DNA from: CAITWF01 sp038231575
GTDB lineage: Bacteria; Verrucomicrobiota; Verrucomicrobiia; Opitutales; Opitutaceae
NCBI GenBank assembly: GCA_038231575.1
Contig: JBBRLB010000008.1
Coordinates: 11,261 to 75,260 of the forward strand
Length of the DNA stretch: 64,000 bases
Reading direction: 5' to 3'
The notes under the pieces are model-generated. The model saw only the letters and a program-made list of their open reading frames with translations, was not told the origin of the DNA and ran no database searches. How positions within the stretch are numbered: position 1 is the first letter of the stretch; each line of letters starts with the position of its first letter. The translations under genes and the position numbers were made by a program. Positions 37,925 through 46,787 of this stretch are shown in pieces.

Positions 37925-38980
37925 TTATTTTTTCTTCGCCGGCGGAATCGAAAACTTGATTGTAGCGTCGGTGGCGGGAGGGGCGGCTTTGACGGGAGCG
38001 GGCGTCACGGGTGACGGAGACGTCTCCGGAGTCGTGGCCGTAGGAATGGCCGCGGGCGCGCCGGCAAAAGCCGGGCTGGTGGCCGGCAGCGCGGCAAATC
38101 CGCGCTCAATGAGTTCAATCGTCTTGATGTCGCGGGCGTGGCCCTTGTCGACTTGTCCGTTCGGGCCGAAGGAACCCATGACGACCACGATGATGCGGCG
38201 GCCGTTGCGCTGAGCGGTGGCGCTGAGGCAATAGCCGGCGCCCAGCGTGTAACCGGTTTTCAATCCATCCACGCCGGCAATTTTCCCGAGGAGTTTGTTG
38301 TGATTCTCCATGTGCTGGGTTTGGCCGAACGCGCGATTGGGCGCAAAGTCACGCTTCGCCACCGAGGTGTATTTCAGCACATCGGTTTTCGTCAGGACGT
38401 AGCGGCAGAGCACCGCGAAATCCCGCGGCGTGGTCAGATCGCCGTCGGCGACCTTGCGACTCGCGGGGGGCAGGCCATGCGGCGAGCGGAAGGTGGTGTG
38501 AGTCATGCCGAGTTCGCGGGCTTTGGCATTCATGAGTTCGACGAAGGCTCCCGCGGAACCGGCCGAAAAGCGCCCGAGGGCGTAAGCGGCGTCGTTGGCC
38601 GACTCGATCATCATGGCGTAGATGAGGTCCTCGACCGGAAACGTCTCCCGCGGATCGAGAAACACCTGCGTGCCTCCAATCTTGGCATCCTCGTTGGTGA
38701 TGCGGACGGGCGTGGCGAGCGTCAGCCCGCCACTCTGCAATTTGTCGTAGAGCACCGCAAACGTCATCAACTTCGTCATGCTCGCGGGCGGATTGACCGC
38801 ATCCGCGTTGCGCTCGAAGAGCACATTGCCCGTCGCGGCATCCATCACGATCGCGCCTTTATAGACGTGGGGATCGTCCTCGGTGGGACGCGAGGGCGCA
38901 GCGCGCTTCGAGGCGGCCAGGGCCACCAGGGGAAGCAGGGCCGCGAGCAGAACGGCGAGGACGGAACGCGAGAAAGGCAT
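37925..38980 (-). CDS. D-alanyl-D-alanine carboxypeptidase (PBP5/6, DacA family)
   Basis: 351 residues from the ATG at 38980, beginning with a signal peptide (hydrophobic core at residues 8-22). All three active-site motifs are present: S-x-x-K as SMTK at 67-70, SxN as SAN at 127-129, and KTG at 241-243 in DGLKTGYTLGAG. It trims the terminal D-Ala from peptidoglycan stems in the periplasm. The C-terminal beta domain with membrane anchor of E. coli PBP5 is absent; instead there is a Pro/Ala/Thr-rich tail ending in PPAKKK. The upstream extension of the frame to 39130 is not supported. Confidence 0.95.
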   Translation of the reverse strand: MPFSRSVLAVLLAALLPLVALAASKRAAPSRPTEDDPHVYKGAIVMDAATGNVLFERNADAVNPPASMTKLMTFAVLYDKLQSGGLTLATPVRITNEDAKIGGTQVFLDPRETFPVEDLIYAMMIESANDAAYALGRFSAGSAGAFVELMNAKARELGMTHTTFRSPHGLPPASRKVADGDLTTPRDFAVLCRYVLTKTDVLKYTSVAKRDFAPNRAFGQTQHMENHNKLLGKIAGVDGLKTGYTLGAGYCLSATAQRNGRRIIVVVMGSFGPNGQVDKGHARDIKTIELIERGFAALPATSPAFAGAPAAIPTATTPETSPSPVTPAPVKAAPPATDATIKFSIPPAKKK

Positions 38981-39137
38981 CCGCGCGAAAAAGAGAAAAT
39001 TTCCCTGCGGAGCGAGTCGAATCGCGTCGCGGCAGCGGATTCGCATTTTTGTCAGCGGCTTTGGACGATGGCGTGGTGCCAGCGATCTCCACCCGGGTGG
39101 GATCGGGGCGGCGGCCGCGCGCGGGTGCAAGCGAACG

Positions 39138-39695
39138 TCAGCCGATGCGCCGCCCGGCCGCAGACGCGGCGATCGCGCGATCGAGCCAGCGGAGGCGCGT
39201 GGTTTCCTGCTTCGCGGTCACGATCTTGTGGATGATCAGGCGCTGATACCACGGGGCCTGCACCGTGAAGAAAGCCCACGCTTTCGCCCTGGCGCGGAAT
39301 TTTTTTCCGTAGGCAGAGGGGAGTTTCCTTCCAGGATTTTCGAAGGAAGCGATGCCGGTTCTTTTCGGATCGCGCAGGGCGTAGGCGGCGAGACCGGCGG
39401 CGTGCATTTTACCCGCGGCGGTGAGGCGCGCGACGTGGGCGACGTTGAGGTTACTCCAGATACTGCGGCGCTTCCGGGGCGTGAACCGATGCGTGAAGCG
39501 GTCGGCGTCGATTTTGTGGACGAGGCCGTCGATCCAGCCGAAGCACAACGCTTCGTCGACAGATCCCGGGTAAGTGAGGCCGCCGCGGCCGGAGGCTTTT
39601 TTATAGAACCCAACCTGGAGCTCGGTCGCGGTCGCGTGATGGGTTTCCAGCCAGCGGCGGAACTCGGCGGCGGAGGCGAAGTGGACGACCTTCAT
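39138..39695 (-). CDS. YdeI/OmpD-associated family protein
   Basis: 185 residues from the ATG at 39695. The pattern F-x-x-W-L-x-x-x-H followed by the block YPGSVDEALCFGWIDG and then RFTPRKRRSIWSNLN is diagnostic for the YdeI-like (bacteriocin-protection/OmpD-associated) family. Members are small cytoplasmic proteins linked to antimicrobial-peptide or osmotic stress; no mechanism is established. It overlaps the upstream GNAT gene by 4 bases (ATGA, 39692-39695). Confidence 0.88.
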   Translation of the reverse strand: MKVVHFASAAEFRRWLETHHATATELQVGFYKKASGRGGLTYPGSVDEALCFGWIDGLVHKIDADRFTHRFTPRKRRSIWSNLNVAHVARLTAAGKMHAAGLAAYALRDPKRTGIASFENPGRKLPSAYGKKFRARAKAWAFFTVQAPWYQRLIIHKIVTAKQETTRLRWLDRAIAASAAGRRIG

Positions 39696-40201
39696 GATTT
39701 TTTCGGCAACAGGAGTTCGAAGTAAACCAGTGGCACGCCGCGATAGCTGCCCCGTCCGACTTCGCGGTAGCCGCACTTCGCGTAGAAATCGCGGGCGCCC
39801 GCCGCGTGGTCGAACGCATCGAGAAAAATCGCGTCGGCCGGCCGGCGGCGCGCGAGCGTCGCGGCGTGATCGAGGCAGGCGCGCCCGACGCCGCGGCGCT
39901 GGAGATCGGGCGCCACCGCGAGCGAGAGGAGATAAAGCGGGCGCGCGACGTTCGTGAAATACGCGCGATCGATGGCCCAGGGTTTTTTGGTGGTGAGGCG
40001 GAACGTGGCGACGATGCGGCCGCGCCGGCGCGTGACGAAAACGGAGGAGGTGCGGAGATCGGAGAGCACGCCCTTTTCGGTGGTGTGGCCGGACCACCAA
40101 CTGCGGCCGTGGCGGGCGGTGAGATCCTCGGCGGTCGCGTTACGCAGCGCGGCGACCGCGGGGGCGTCGGCGGGTGTGGCCGGATCGTGGCGGAGAGGCA
40201 T
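39692..40201 (-). CDS. GNAT-family N-acetyltransferase
   Basis: 169 residues. The acetyl-CoA pyrophosphate loop is visible as LAVAPDLQRRGVGRACLDHA (Q-x-x-G-x-G/A type) and the C-terminal half has the expected F-Y-x-K-x-G-Y motif, here FYAKCGYREVG. The substrate is unknown. Translationally coupled to the YdeI-like gene downstream. Confidence 0.9.
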   Translation of the reverse strand: MPLRHDPATPADAPAVAALRNATAEDLTARHGRSWWSGHTTEKGVLSDLRTSSVFVTRRRGRIVATFRLTTKKPWAIDRAYFTNVARPLYLLSLAVAPDLQRRGVGRACLDHAATLARRRPADAIFLDAFDHAAGARDFYAKCGYREVGRGSYRGVPLVYFELLLPKKS

Positions 40202-40223
40202 GGGCTGGCGCCGTGCCGCCGCG

Positions 40224-41498
40224 TCAGTGTTCGCAGGGCGGCACCGACATTTCCGGCGGCGATTTTTCCGCCGGGGCCGACGTCGCGAGTGCGCTGGCGA
40301 CCGCGGCGTGGAGGCGTTTGGTGCGCGCCCGATAGGTCATTACGACCCACGCCGCGAACGTGATGGCGCCGAGCGCCATCACGCCATCGATGATGCTGAT
40401 GCGAAACGAGCGCACGTGCGCCAGATCCGCGGCGGCGGCGCGCAGCCTGGCTTCGTGGACGGCGACCGTCGTGCGCAACTGATCGATTGCTTGCTGTTTC
40501 TGCAAAAGCTCCAAGCGGGCCTCGAGTTCACTGGAGCGAAGCCGCGCGCGCTCGCTGGTGAGCTGTTCGTGCTCGGCGGCGGCGAGGCGTTCGGTGGCGA
40601 GGGCGGTGGCGTAGTCGCGCCGGGCTTCATGGACTTGCGCGAGGCTGATGTAATAGGCGGCGAGGATGCGGTGGCCGCCAATGGATTCCGCGAGCGGGCG
40701 CACCGCGACGAGGCGGGGAAGGGCTTCATCGGCCCGGCCGAGCCGGCGTAGGAGGCTGGCGATGGTGGCCACCGCGCGCACCTGACCGCTGCGATCGTTG
40801 TTCGCGATCCGGGTGGTGAGGACTTCCTCGTAGAGTTTGAGCGCGCCGGTCAGATCGCCGCGGGCGTCGGCAAGGTCGGCGATGTTGACGAGGGAATTGA
40901 CGGCGTTCCACGGCCGGTTGAGTTTCAGCCAGTAGGCGCGGCTTTCCTCGAAGGCACGGAGCGCGGCGTCGTAGTGGTGAGCCCGCAGTTCGCTTAAGCC
41001 CACGGAGGTGAGGGCAAAGATGCGCACGTCCTCGTCGCCGGCGAGCTGGGCGAAGTGCAGTGCGCGCTCGGCGTGTTCCCGTGAACGCAAGTCGTCCTCC
41101 ATCGTCTCGTAGATCTGGCTGAGATAACGGTGGCTTTGGGCGCGGACGCGATTGTCGTTCAGCGCATCGGCGTGCTCCAGGAGGCGCTGGGAATAGTCGA
41201 GCGCCGAATCGTTGTCGCCCATCAGCCAGTTGTCGTAGGCGAGGTGGCGGACGAACTGGACTTGATCAAGGAGCGTGCCGGAGCGGTCGGCGAGTTCGAG
41301 GCCCGCGCGGGACGCCGCGATGGCATCGGCAAAATTGGAGGCAGCGTAGGTGTCGCGATGGCGCTTTTCGGCGGCGTCCAGCCGGGCGCGCACCTCCGTG
41401 GGATCCGGCGCGGCAGAAGCGGGCTGGGCGCGCAGGCCGAGCACGGCCAAGGCACACCCAATGGCGAGATAAGAAGGGAACTTCCGCCAAGAAATCAC
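40224..41498 (-). CDS. TPR sensor-like membrane protein lacking a kinase domain
   Basis: 424 residues; the only plausible start in the frame is GTG at 41498. It has a signal peptide (residues 9-29), about eight TPR-like helical repeats (about 60-320), a coiled coil (about 325-368) and one transmembrane helix around residues 372-392. It then ends with a short cytoplasmic tail of about 30 residues. The same order (signal, TPR, coiled coil, helix) is found in the nearby histidine kinase at 43465-45561, where the kinase follows the helix; here it is missing. It may signal through another partner. The ending PPCEH shows no motif. Confidence 0.72.
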   Translation of the reverse strand: MISWRKFPSYLAIGCALAVLGLRAQPASAAPDPTEVRARLDAAEKRHRDTYAASNFADAIAASRAGLELADRSGTLLDQVQFVRHLAYDNWLMGDNDSALDYSQRLLEHADALNDNRVRAQSHRYLSQIYETMEDDLRSREHAERALHFAQLAGDEDVRIFALTSVGLSELRAHHYDAALRAFEESRAYWLKLNRPWNAVNSLVNIADLADARGDLTGALKLYEEVLTTRIANNDRSGQVRAVATIASLLRRLGRADEALPRLVAVRPLAESIGGHRILAAYYISLAQVHEARRDYATALATERLAAAEHEQLTSERARLRSSELEARLELLQKQQAIDQLRTTVAVHEARLRAAAADLAHVRSFRISIIDGVMALGAITFAAWVVMTYRARTKRLHAAVASALATSAPAEKSPPEMSVPPCEH

Positions 41499-41687
41499 CC
41501 TGTCTTGGAACCGTCTAAGTCAGTCGGGAGCGAGGTTTTTCGAGCGACGTGGGCCAGAAAAAACCCGGGAGGGGAGGAAGGTTGCGGATCGCAACGCAGC
41601 GACTGACCGAGACTGGGCGACGGGGTGGCTGGCGAACCGGAAAGGGCCGGCAGTATGCGTCACTACGTTGCGGGGCGATCTACGGAC

Positions 41688-43394
41688 TCATCGGGCGCCC
41701 TCCGGCCTGGTGACCGGCAGAGCTCGGCGCCGGAAAATCTCGAAGACAGCCTCGTTGTAGGTAATCGCGCAGCCGTAGAACTCGCCGGCGGCAATGATGG
41801 ACTCGGTGACGTTGAAGACTTTCACGAGTTGGTAATCGCGCAGCAACGAGGGAGAGGCCTTCATCTGCTCGACTTCGGTGGGCCGGGCGACGATCCAGTC
41901 GGGTTTGAGTTCTTCGGCGCCCTTGGCCCACAGATAATTCCCCCACGGGTAGCCGGGAACATGGCCAATTTTTCGGCGCGCCGCGACGACCTCAGGTGAA
42001 ACCAAGCCGGGCCAGTCGAGCATCTTGCGCTGGCTGAAGTAGCCGATGTAGCCGAGCGGTTCCAGGTAGACGGTGGCTTTCTCGGAAACATTCTCCTTCA
42101 GCCACAGGCCGATGGCGCGGCGGTTGCCGTCGTCGATGACTTCCTGCTTGAGCTTCAGCGCGCGAAGCGAAAATGAGAAAATGAAGGTGAAGAAAAACAG
42201 CAGGGCCGCGAAGAGGCTGACGGACACGACGCTCGACCAGCGGGGAAGATATGCGGGCAGCGTGACGAACATCCGGACCAGCGCCAGAATACTGAGAAAC
42301 GCCAGCGGCGGATAATACCACGGACACGAGGGCGCGAGCAGGCTCGCGTAGGTCAGGTAGCACAGCATGAGCAGCGAGCAGAGCGATGCCATGCGGCCCA
42401 GCCGATCGCGCGTTGGGAAGAGCCAGTAAGTGACGGCGGCGGACTCGAACGCGAAGGCCGCGTCGTGAATCCATGCGGGCCAGGTTGAGGGGCTGGGCGG
42501 CTGTTGAAAATCGTAGATCGCGGCGAGCGCGCCGCAGAGGCGTTCGGGGAGTTTGGTGATGCCGGACACGACCGGCGCAAACAAACCGAACGTCGAAGCC
42601 GGATAGTATTCCGAGCCGCCTTTCGCGGTGATCGTATGCGGGATGAACGAACCGTAGTAACTCTGTGCGAAAACCACCCACGGCACATAGAGCAGGACGC
42701 TCAGGCCGACCGAGCGCGCGAACGCCGCCAGAAATTCCCGCCGCGGGCGCTCACAGAAGGCGAAGGCGCCGCCCGCGAGCGCGAGCGCGTAGACGAATCC
42801 GTCGGGCCGCGTATACATGAGCCCGGCCAGGCAGACGCCCCCGAACCACGCGTCGCCGCGCGGCCAGCCGCGATACGCGAGCACGAAGACCGGGGCCAGA
42901 AATCCCAGCATCAGCCCCGCTTCCTGTCCGTTCATCGCAAAGGCCGTGGTCTTGATCTCGAGCACGACCAGCAGGGGAAAAAGCGCACAGAGGTGCCACC
43001 GCAGTTGCGCCGGCTCCTGGCCTTCGCCGACCACGCTGCTGAGGCAGACGAGCGCGAACAGCAGGGCGCCGAGCGACACGATGCGATAGAGGAACAGTGG
43101 CAGGAGGTAACTCTTCGCCTGCGCAATCCACGCGAACAGCGCGGGCAGGAGCGTGTTCAACGGCGACGTGAAACCGTGCACGCGTTCACCGGGCGTGAAC
43201 ACCAGACCCTGGCCCTGCACGAGGTTTTCGCTGTGCCGATACGTGATAAAAAAATCCTCCCACGCCTGGTTGGTGTAGAGCACAAACCCGAGGGGAACGA
43301 GCACGCCCAGCGCCAGCATGGCGGTGGTGAAAGGCCGCCGGTCGCGGAGAAATTCGCGCAGGCGGGGAAAGAATGCGTGTTCGGTGCCAGTCAT
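41688..43394 (-). CDS. GT-C fold membrane protein, mannosyl/arabinosyltransferase-like
   Basis: 568 residues from the ATG at 43394 (GTG at 43400 is an alternative). About eleven membrane segments. The first periplasmic loop has the pattern EDFFITYRHSENLVQG and later GERVHGFTSPLNTLL, a block found in a large group of bacterial membrane glycosyltransferases related to AftB-type GT-C enzymes; the acidic pair ED is the likely catalytic position. A C-terminal soluble part of about 130 residues follows the last helix. It lies between two TPR sensor genes on the same strand. Substrate unknown. Confidence 0.75.
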   Translation of the reverse strand: MTGTEHAFFPRLREFLRDRRPFTTAMLALGVLVPLGFVLYTNQAWEDFFITYRHSENLVQGQGLVFTPGERVHGFTSPLNTLLPALFAWIAQAKSYLLPLFLYRIVSLGALLFALVCLSSVVGEGQEPAQLRWHLCALFPLLVVLEIKTTAFAMNGQEAGLMLGFLAPVFVLAYRGWPRGDAWFGGVCLAGLMYTRPDGFVYALALAGGAFAFCERPRREFLAAFARSVGLSVLLYVPWVVFAQSYYGSFIPHTITAKGGSEYYPASTFGLFAPVVSGITKLPERLCGALAAIYDFQQPPSPSTWPAWIHDAAFAFESAAVTYWLFPTRDRLGRMASLCSLLMLCYLTYASLLAPSCPWYYPPLAFLSILALVRMFVTLPAYLPRWSSVVSVSLFAALLFFFTFIFSFSLRALKLKQEVIDDGNRRAIGLWLKENVSEKATVYLEPLGYIGYFSQRKMLDWPGLVSPEVVAARRKIGHVPGYPWGNYLWAKGAEELKPDWIVARPTEVEQMKASPSLLRDYQLVKVFNVTESIIAAGEFYGCAITYNEAVFEIFRRRALPVTRPEGAR

Positions 43395-43464
43395 GCCCAC
43401 GCCTCCCGGTTACCTGAACCTCTTGGGCGCGGCACGATCAATTTGTGGCGGCTCAGCCGGCGCC

Positions 43465-45561
43465 TCACGATCCCGGTTTCATCGCGGCGGGGAATTCCGC
43501 GATGAACATGGCGCCTTCGCCGGGTTGCGACTCCACGCGGATCGTGCCGCCGTGCAGGCGGACAATCTCATGGGCGATCGAGAGGCCAAGGCCATGCGAC
43601 GATTCGCCGGCGGTGGGATGAGCGGAGAGCGTCGCGAACGGCGTGAACAGCCGCGCGGCGTCGGCTTGGGAAAGACCCGGGCCTTCGTCGTGGACCGTGA
43701 GCGTCAAGGTGCTCTCGGTGCGCGTGAGGGCCAGCGTGATGGTCTTGCCGGGCGGGCTGAACTTGATCGCGTTGCTCACGAGATTGGTGACCACTTGGTG
43801 GAGTCGGTGGGCGTCTCCGGTCATGACCGTCGAGTTCGGCGCCGGGGGAAGAAACAAAATGATCTGGCGCTTCGCGTTCGCCTGCCAGCGCAACGTGCCG
43901 ACGGCCGCATGCACTACCTCCGCGAAATCCATGGGCGCGGGGTGCAACTCCAGCTTGCCGGTTTCGAGGGCGGCGATGGTGAGTAATTCCTCGACCAGGC
44001 AGAGCACCCGCTGCGCTTCCGAGGTGATGACATCGACGTATTCCGCGCGCTCGGCGGACCTCGGATCGGTGCGCAACTCGGTGGCGAGATTCACAATATT
44101 ACCCAAGGGCGTGCGAATGTCGTGGGTGGCGATGCCGAGGAAACGCGTTTTCATCCGGTCGGCTTCCTCGGCGGCTTCCTTGGCCACCTTCGTTTCGGCG
44201 AACACCCGCCGTTCCGCGCGCAGCTGCGTGCGCTGCAATTGCACAAAGGCGCCAAGCGCGACGGCGCCGGCGACGAGTCCCATGCCCAGGGCCAGCCGCA
44301 CGGCCTTGACGCGGCCGAGTTCGGTGGCGGAGGCGAGCAGCTCCGCGTTCTTCGCATTCAACTCGGCCTGCTTGCGGGCCTGCTCGCCGCGCAGCAGGGC
44401 GATTTCCGTTTCGCGCCGGTCGGCGTCGTAGCGGGCGTTGAGCACGGCGATTTGCTGGCGGGATTTTTCGCCTACCACCGCATCATTTTGGACTTGGAAT
44501 TTGCGCTGCGCGTCGAGCGCGTCGCGGGTGTCGCCCGCGGCCTCGTAGGCGATGGCGAGTTCCCGATAGGCGTTCGCCGCAGCGGCGGGGCCGCCGAGCG
44601 AAAGCCCGAGTTGCAGGGAGATCGTGAGGTGGTCGATGGCGTCTTTCGGGCGGCCCAGCTTCACCAGCACGCGACCAAGTTCGCGCTCGGCGTTCAGGCG
44701 ATGGCGCGGCAATCCCAGCCGCTCATAGATCGCGAGGGCGCGGGTGCAGTCGGCTTCCCCGGTCGTGAGTTCGTCGCGCGTCGTGGCGAGGCCGGCGAGG
44801 TTCTGCAAGGCGTCGGCCACGCCGCGCTCGTTGCCCGCCTGTTCGTGCAACCGCCGGGAGTTTTCGTGCGCGACCCGCGCCTTCGCGCGATCGCCGTTCG
44901 CGGCGAACTCGTTGCCGAGCACCTTGTAGTAGTCGCCGAGCCGGCGCGCATCGTTGAGTCGCTCGGCCAGCCGGCGCGCCTGCTCCAGTTCGTCGCTGGC
45001 GCGGTCGGCCTGTTTGAGACTCTGGTAAAGGGTGCTGAAGCCGGTGTGGGCGTCGCAGAGCAGCGCGAGGTCGTTCACTTTTTCCGCCCGCCGGATCGCT
45101 TCGCGGAACGAGGCGGTCGATGCGGGATAATCGCCGAGACTCCATTCGGTGCGGGCGATGACGTAGTGGAAGCGGGCGCCAACGCGGTCGTCGGGGAGGG
45201 CTTCCGCTTCCGTCAGGCCGGCGCGGGCGAGTTCCATCGCCTTGGCGTAGTCGCCGCGCTGGCGATAGAGCGCCGCCTGCTGGGCGACTGCCGCCAGTCG
45301 CCCCGCCGGCGAGGTGGCGAGGTCGCGGGCCAGTTGGGCAGCGGTGAGCGCCCGCTCGATGTCGATTGGTTCCAGCCGATCGGACAGCTCCAGCAGGAGC
45401 GGGGGCCGCGCGGCTGGGGCGGTCGCGGCGATTTTCTTTTCGAGCGCTAAGATGTCCGCGGGCAATTGGGCCAGCGCCGGGGCGACGAGCAACGACGTCA
45501 ACAGGCCCGCGCGCAGCAGCGCGCGACCACGACCAATCCAGCCAGCAAGCGACAGAAGCAT
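43465..45561 (-). CDS. TPR-containing sensor histidine kinase
   Basis: 698 residues with a signal-like N-terminal helix (about 5-31). Seven or eight TPR repeats (about 60-340) lie outside. A coiled coil and a transmembrane helix follow (about 425-445). The kinase comes next: a HisKA dimerisation domain with the phosphorylated His in FLGIATHDIRTPLGN (near residue 481), then HATPase_c with the N box HQVVTNLVSNAIKF and G boxes HDEGPGL and HGLGLSIAHEI. Its cognate regulator is not adjacent; orphan receivers occur at 50617, 54536 and 54996. Its upstream region contains a 97-bp inverted-repeat segment. Confidence 0.93.
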   Translation of the reverse strand: MLLSLAGWIGRGRALLRAGLLTSLLVAPALAQLPADILALEKKIAATAPAARPPLLLELSDRLEPIDIERALTAAQLARDLATSPAGRLAAVAQQAALYRQRGDYAKAMELARAGLTEAEALPDDRVGARFHYVIARTEWSLGDYPASTASFREAIRRAEKVNDLALLCDAHTGFSTLYQSLKQADRASDELEQARRLAERLNDARRLGDYYKVLGNEFAANGDRAKARVAHENSRRLHEQAGNERGVADALQNLAGLATTRDELTTGEADCTRALAIYERLGLPRHRLNAERELGRVLVKLGRPKDAIDHLTISLQLGLSLGGPAAAANAYRELAIAYEAAGDTRDALDAQRKFQVQNDAVVGEKSRQQIAVLNARYDADRRETEIALLRGEQARKQAELNAKNAELLASATELGRVKAVRLALGMGLVAGAVALGAFVQLQRTQLRAERRVFAETKVAKEAAEEADRMKTRFLGIATHDIRTPLGNIVNLATELRTDPRSAERAEYVDVITSEAQRVLCLVEELLTIAALETGKLELHPAPMDFAEVVHAAVGTLRWQANAKRQIILFLPPAPNSTVMTGDAHRLHQVVTNLVSNAIKFSPPGKTITLALTRTESTLTLTVHDEGPGLSQADAARLFTPFATLSAHPTAGESSHGLGLSIAHEIVRLHGGTIRVESQPGEGAMFIAEFPAAMKPGS

Positions 45562-45658
45562 CCGGACGCGTGAGATAGGTAAGCGTCGTCAAAGTGCAAC
45601 AGCCTTCGTGTGACATCCGCCAGATGACGCACAATTAGCCGCGCTTTGACGCGTCCGG
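45562..45658. repeat. 97-bp intergenic segment bounded by inverted repeats
   Basis: CCGGACGCGT (45562-45571) and ACGCGTCCGG (45649-45658) are perfect inverted repeats that exactly bound the gap between the kinase start and the stop of the upstream secreted-protein gene. A second inner pair (GTCAAAGTGC / GCGCTTTGAC) has one mismatch. It could be an operator/leader structure or a dispersed element. Confidence 0.5.
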
Positions 45659-46696
45659 CTACTTGTTTTCGATCACCAGCGATTCGAGGAACGTCTTCAA
45701 CTCCGCGTGGAGTTCTTCCGCGGGTCGATCACGCGTGAGGGAACCGTGCAGGTCAATCCACGTGCCCGCGCGCGTCAGCTCCGCCCGGATGTGAGACTGG
45801 GTGATCCCGGCCTCGGCCGTGTCGTAGTCGATCGTTTCCCAGTCGCCGACTTTGCCGTAGCGCACGTGGGCTGGCTCGGCCTGACCGCCGCGCTTAAGGC
45901 CATCAGCTTCGCCTTTCCAGAATGAGATTAAGTTCGAGTAGCGCGACGCCGACTCGAACCACCCCGAGGCCACCAGGCCGGTGTTGCTGCCGGTAAAATG
46001 GAAATAGCGCGGACTGGCCGTCCCGCCGCCCACGTTCGCGCGTTGCGGGGCCAGGCCAGCCGAGGGGATTTTCAAGGTCACGCGACTGGGCGGCACGTTC
46101 AGTTCGTAGAAGTCGTCCAGGTGCTGGACCCGGAGGAGGTCGGATTTCGCCGCCTGTAAGCGCAGGCTTTCCACGATGCGCAACATCTCAGCGGGAGCCG
46201 CGCTGTTCGGATCGTCGAACTGCATGGTGATCACGGCCATCGTGTTCGCGTCGAGCGAGGCGAACGCATTGCGCATGATTTTGAGATTCTCGGGCTCGGG
46301 CGGCTTGCCGACGAGAGACGCATCGGTGAGTTGGACATACCACCCGTGTCCCTGGCGGAGCTTGAGCGCGATCGGCGAGAACGTCTTTTCCACCGAATCG
46401 GGCAGGGCGTCCGCCACCATTTTTTCGAGGCGGTCTTTCGCCTCCCCGTGGGTCGGCGCAGTTTTGTCGGGGGGTAAAGCCACCAACGTGACTTGGAGCA
46501 CGGCGGCTGACTTGGCGTCGACTTCCCCGCGAAAAGTGAATCCCACTTCGCCGCCCGCCGCTCCTCTGAGCGTCCAATTGGCGGGTGCGTCGACTGCGAT
46601 TGTGCCGTGACCCGGCCAGGTAAATTCAACGGCCTGCGTGGTGGCAGCAAGCAGCGCAAGCATCAGCGCAGCGGGCAGGTAAAAGCGAAAGCTCAT
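45659..46696 (-). CDS. Secreted protein of unknown function
   Basis: 345 residues with a clear signal peptide (hydrophobic residues 7-22, cleavage after TQA). The mature protein alternates beta-strand-like stretches and no Cys-rich or catalytic motifs; segments such as GWYVQLTDASL suggest a lipocalin or PsbP-like fold but this is weak. I do not recognise the family. It lies between prfC and the TPR histidine kinase on the same strand, so it could share a transcript with either; whether it is connected with sensing is unknown. Confidence 0.6.
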   Translation of the reverse strand: MSFRFYLPAALMLALLAATTQAVEFTWPGHGTIAVDAPANWTLRGAAGGEVGFTFRGEVDAKSAAVLQVTLVALPPDKTAPTHGEAKDRLEKMVADALPDSVEKTFSPIALKLRQGHGWYVQLTDASLVGKPPEPENLKIMRNAFASLDANTMAVITMQFDDPNSAAPAEMLRIVESLRLQAAKSDLLRVQHLDDFYELNVPPSRVTLKIPSAGLAPQRANVGGGTASPRYFHFTGSNTGLVASGWFESASRYSNLISFWKGEADGLKRGGQAEPAHVRYGKVGDWETIDYDTAEAGITQSHIRAELTRAGTWIDLHGSLTRDRPAEELHAELKTFLESLVIENK

Positions 46697-46787
46697 GCCA
46701 CTGGGATGAAGGCTGAAACCCGCCGACCGGCGAGGTCATTTATGGCAGCCGGCGATTTTGTTTTCGGATCATGCCAGCCGCCCCGTT

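Noticed and set aside
41499..41687. 189-bp gap between the GT-C protein and the kinase-less TPR gene examined for an RNA gene
   Set aside because: No stem structure or tRNA pattern seen; only a short spacer.
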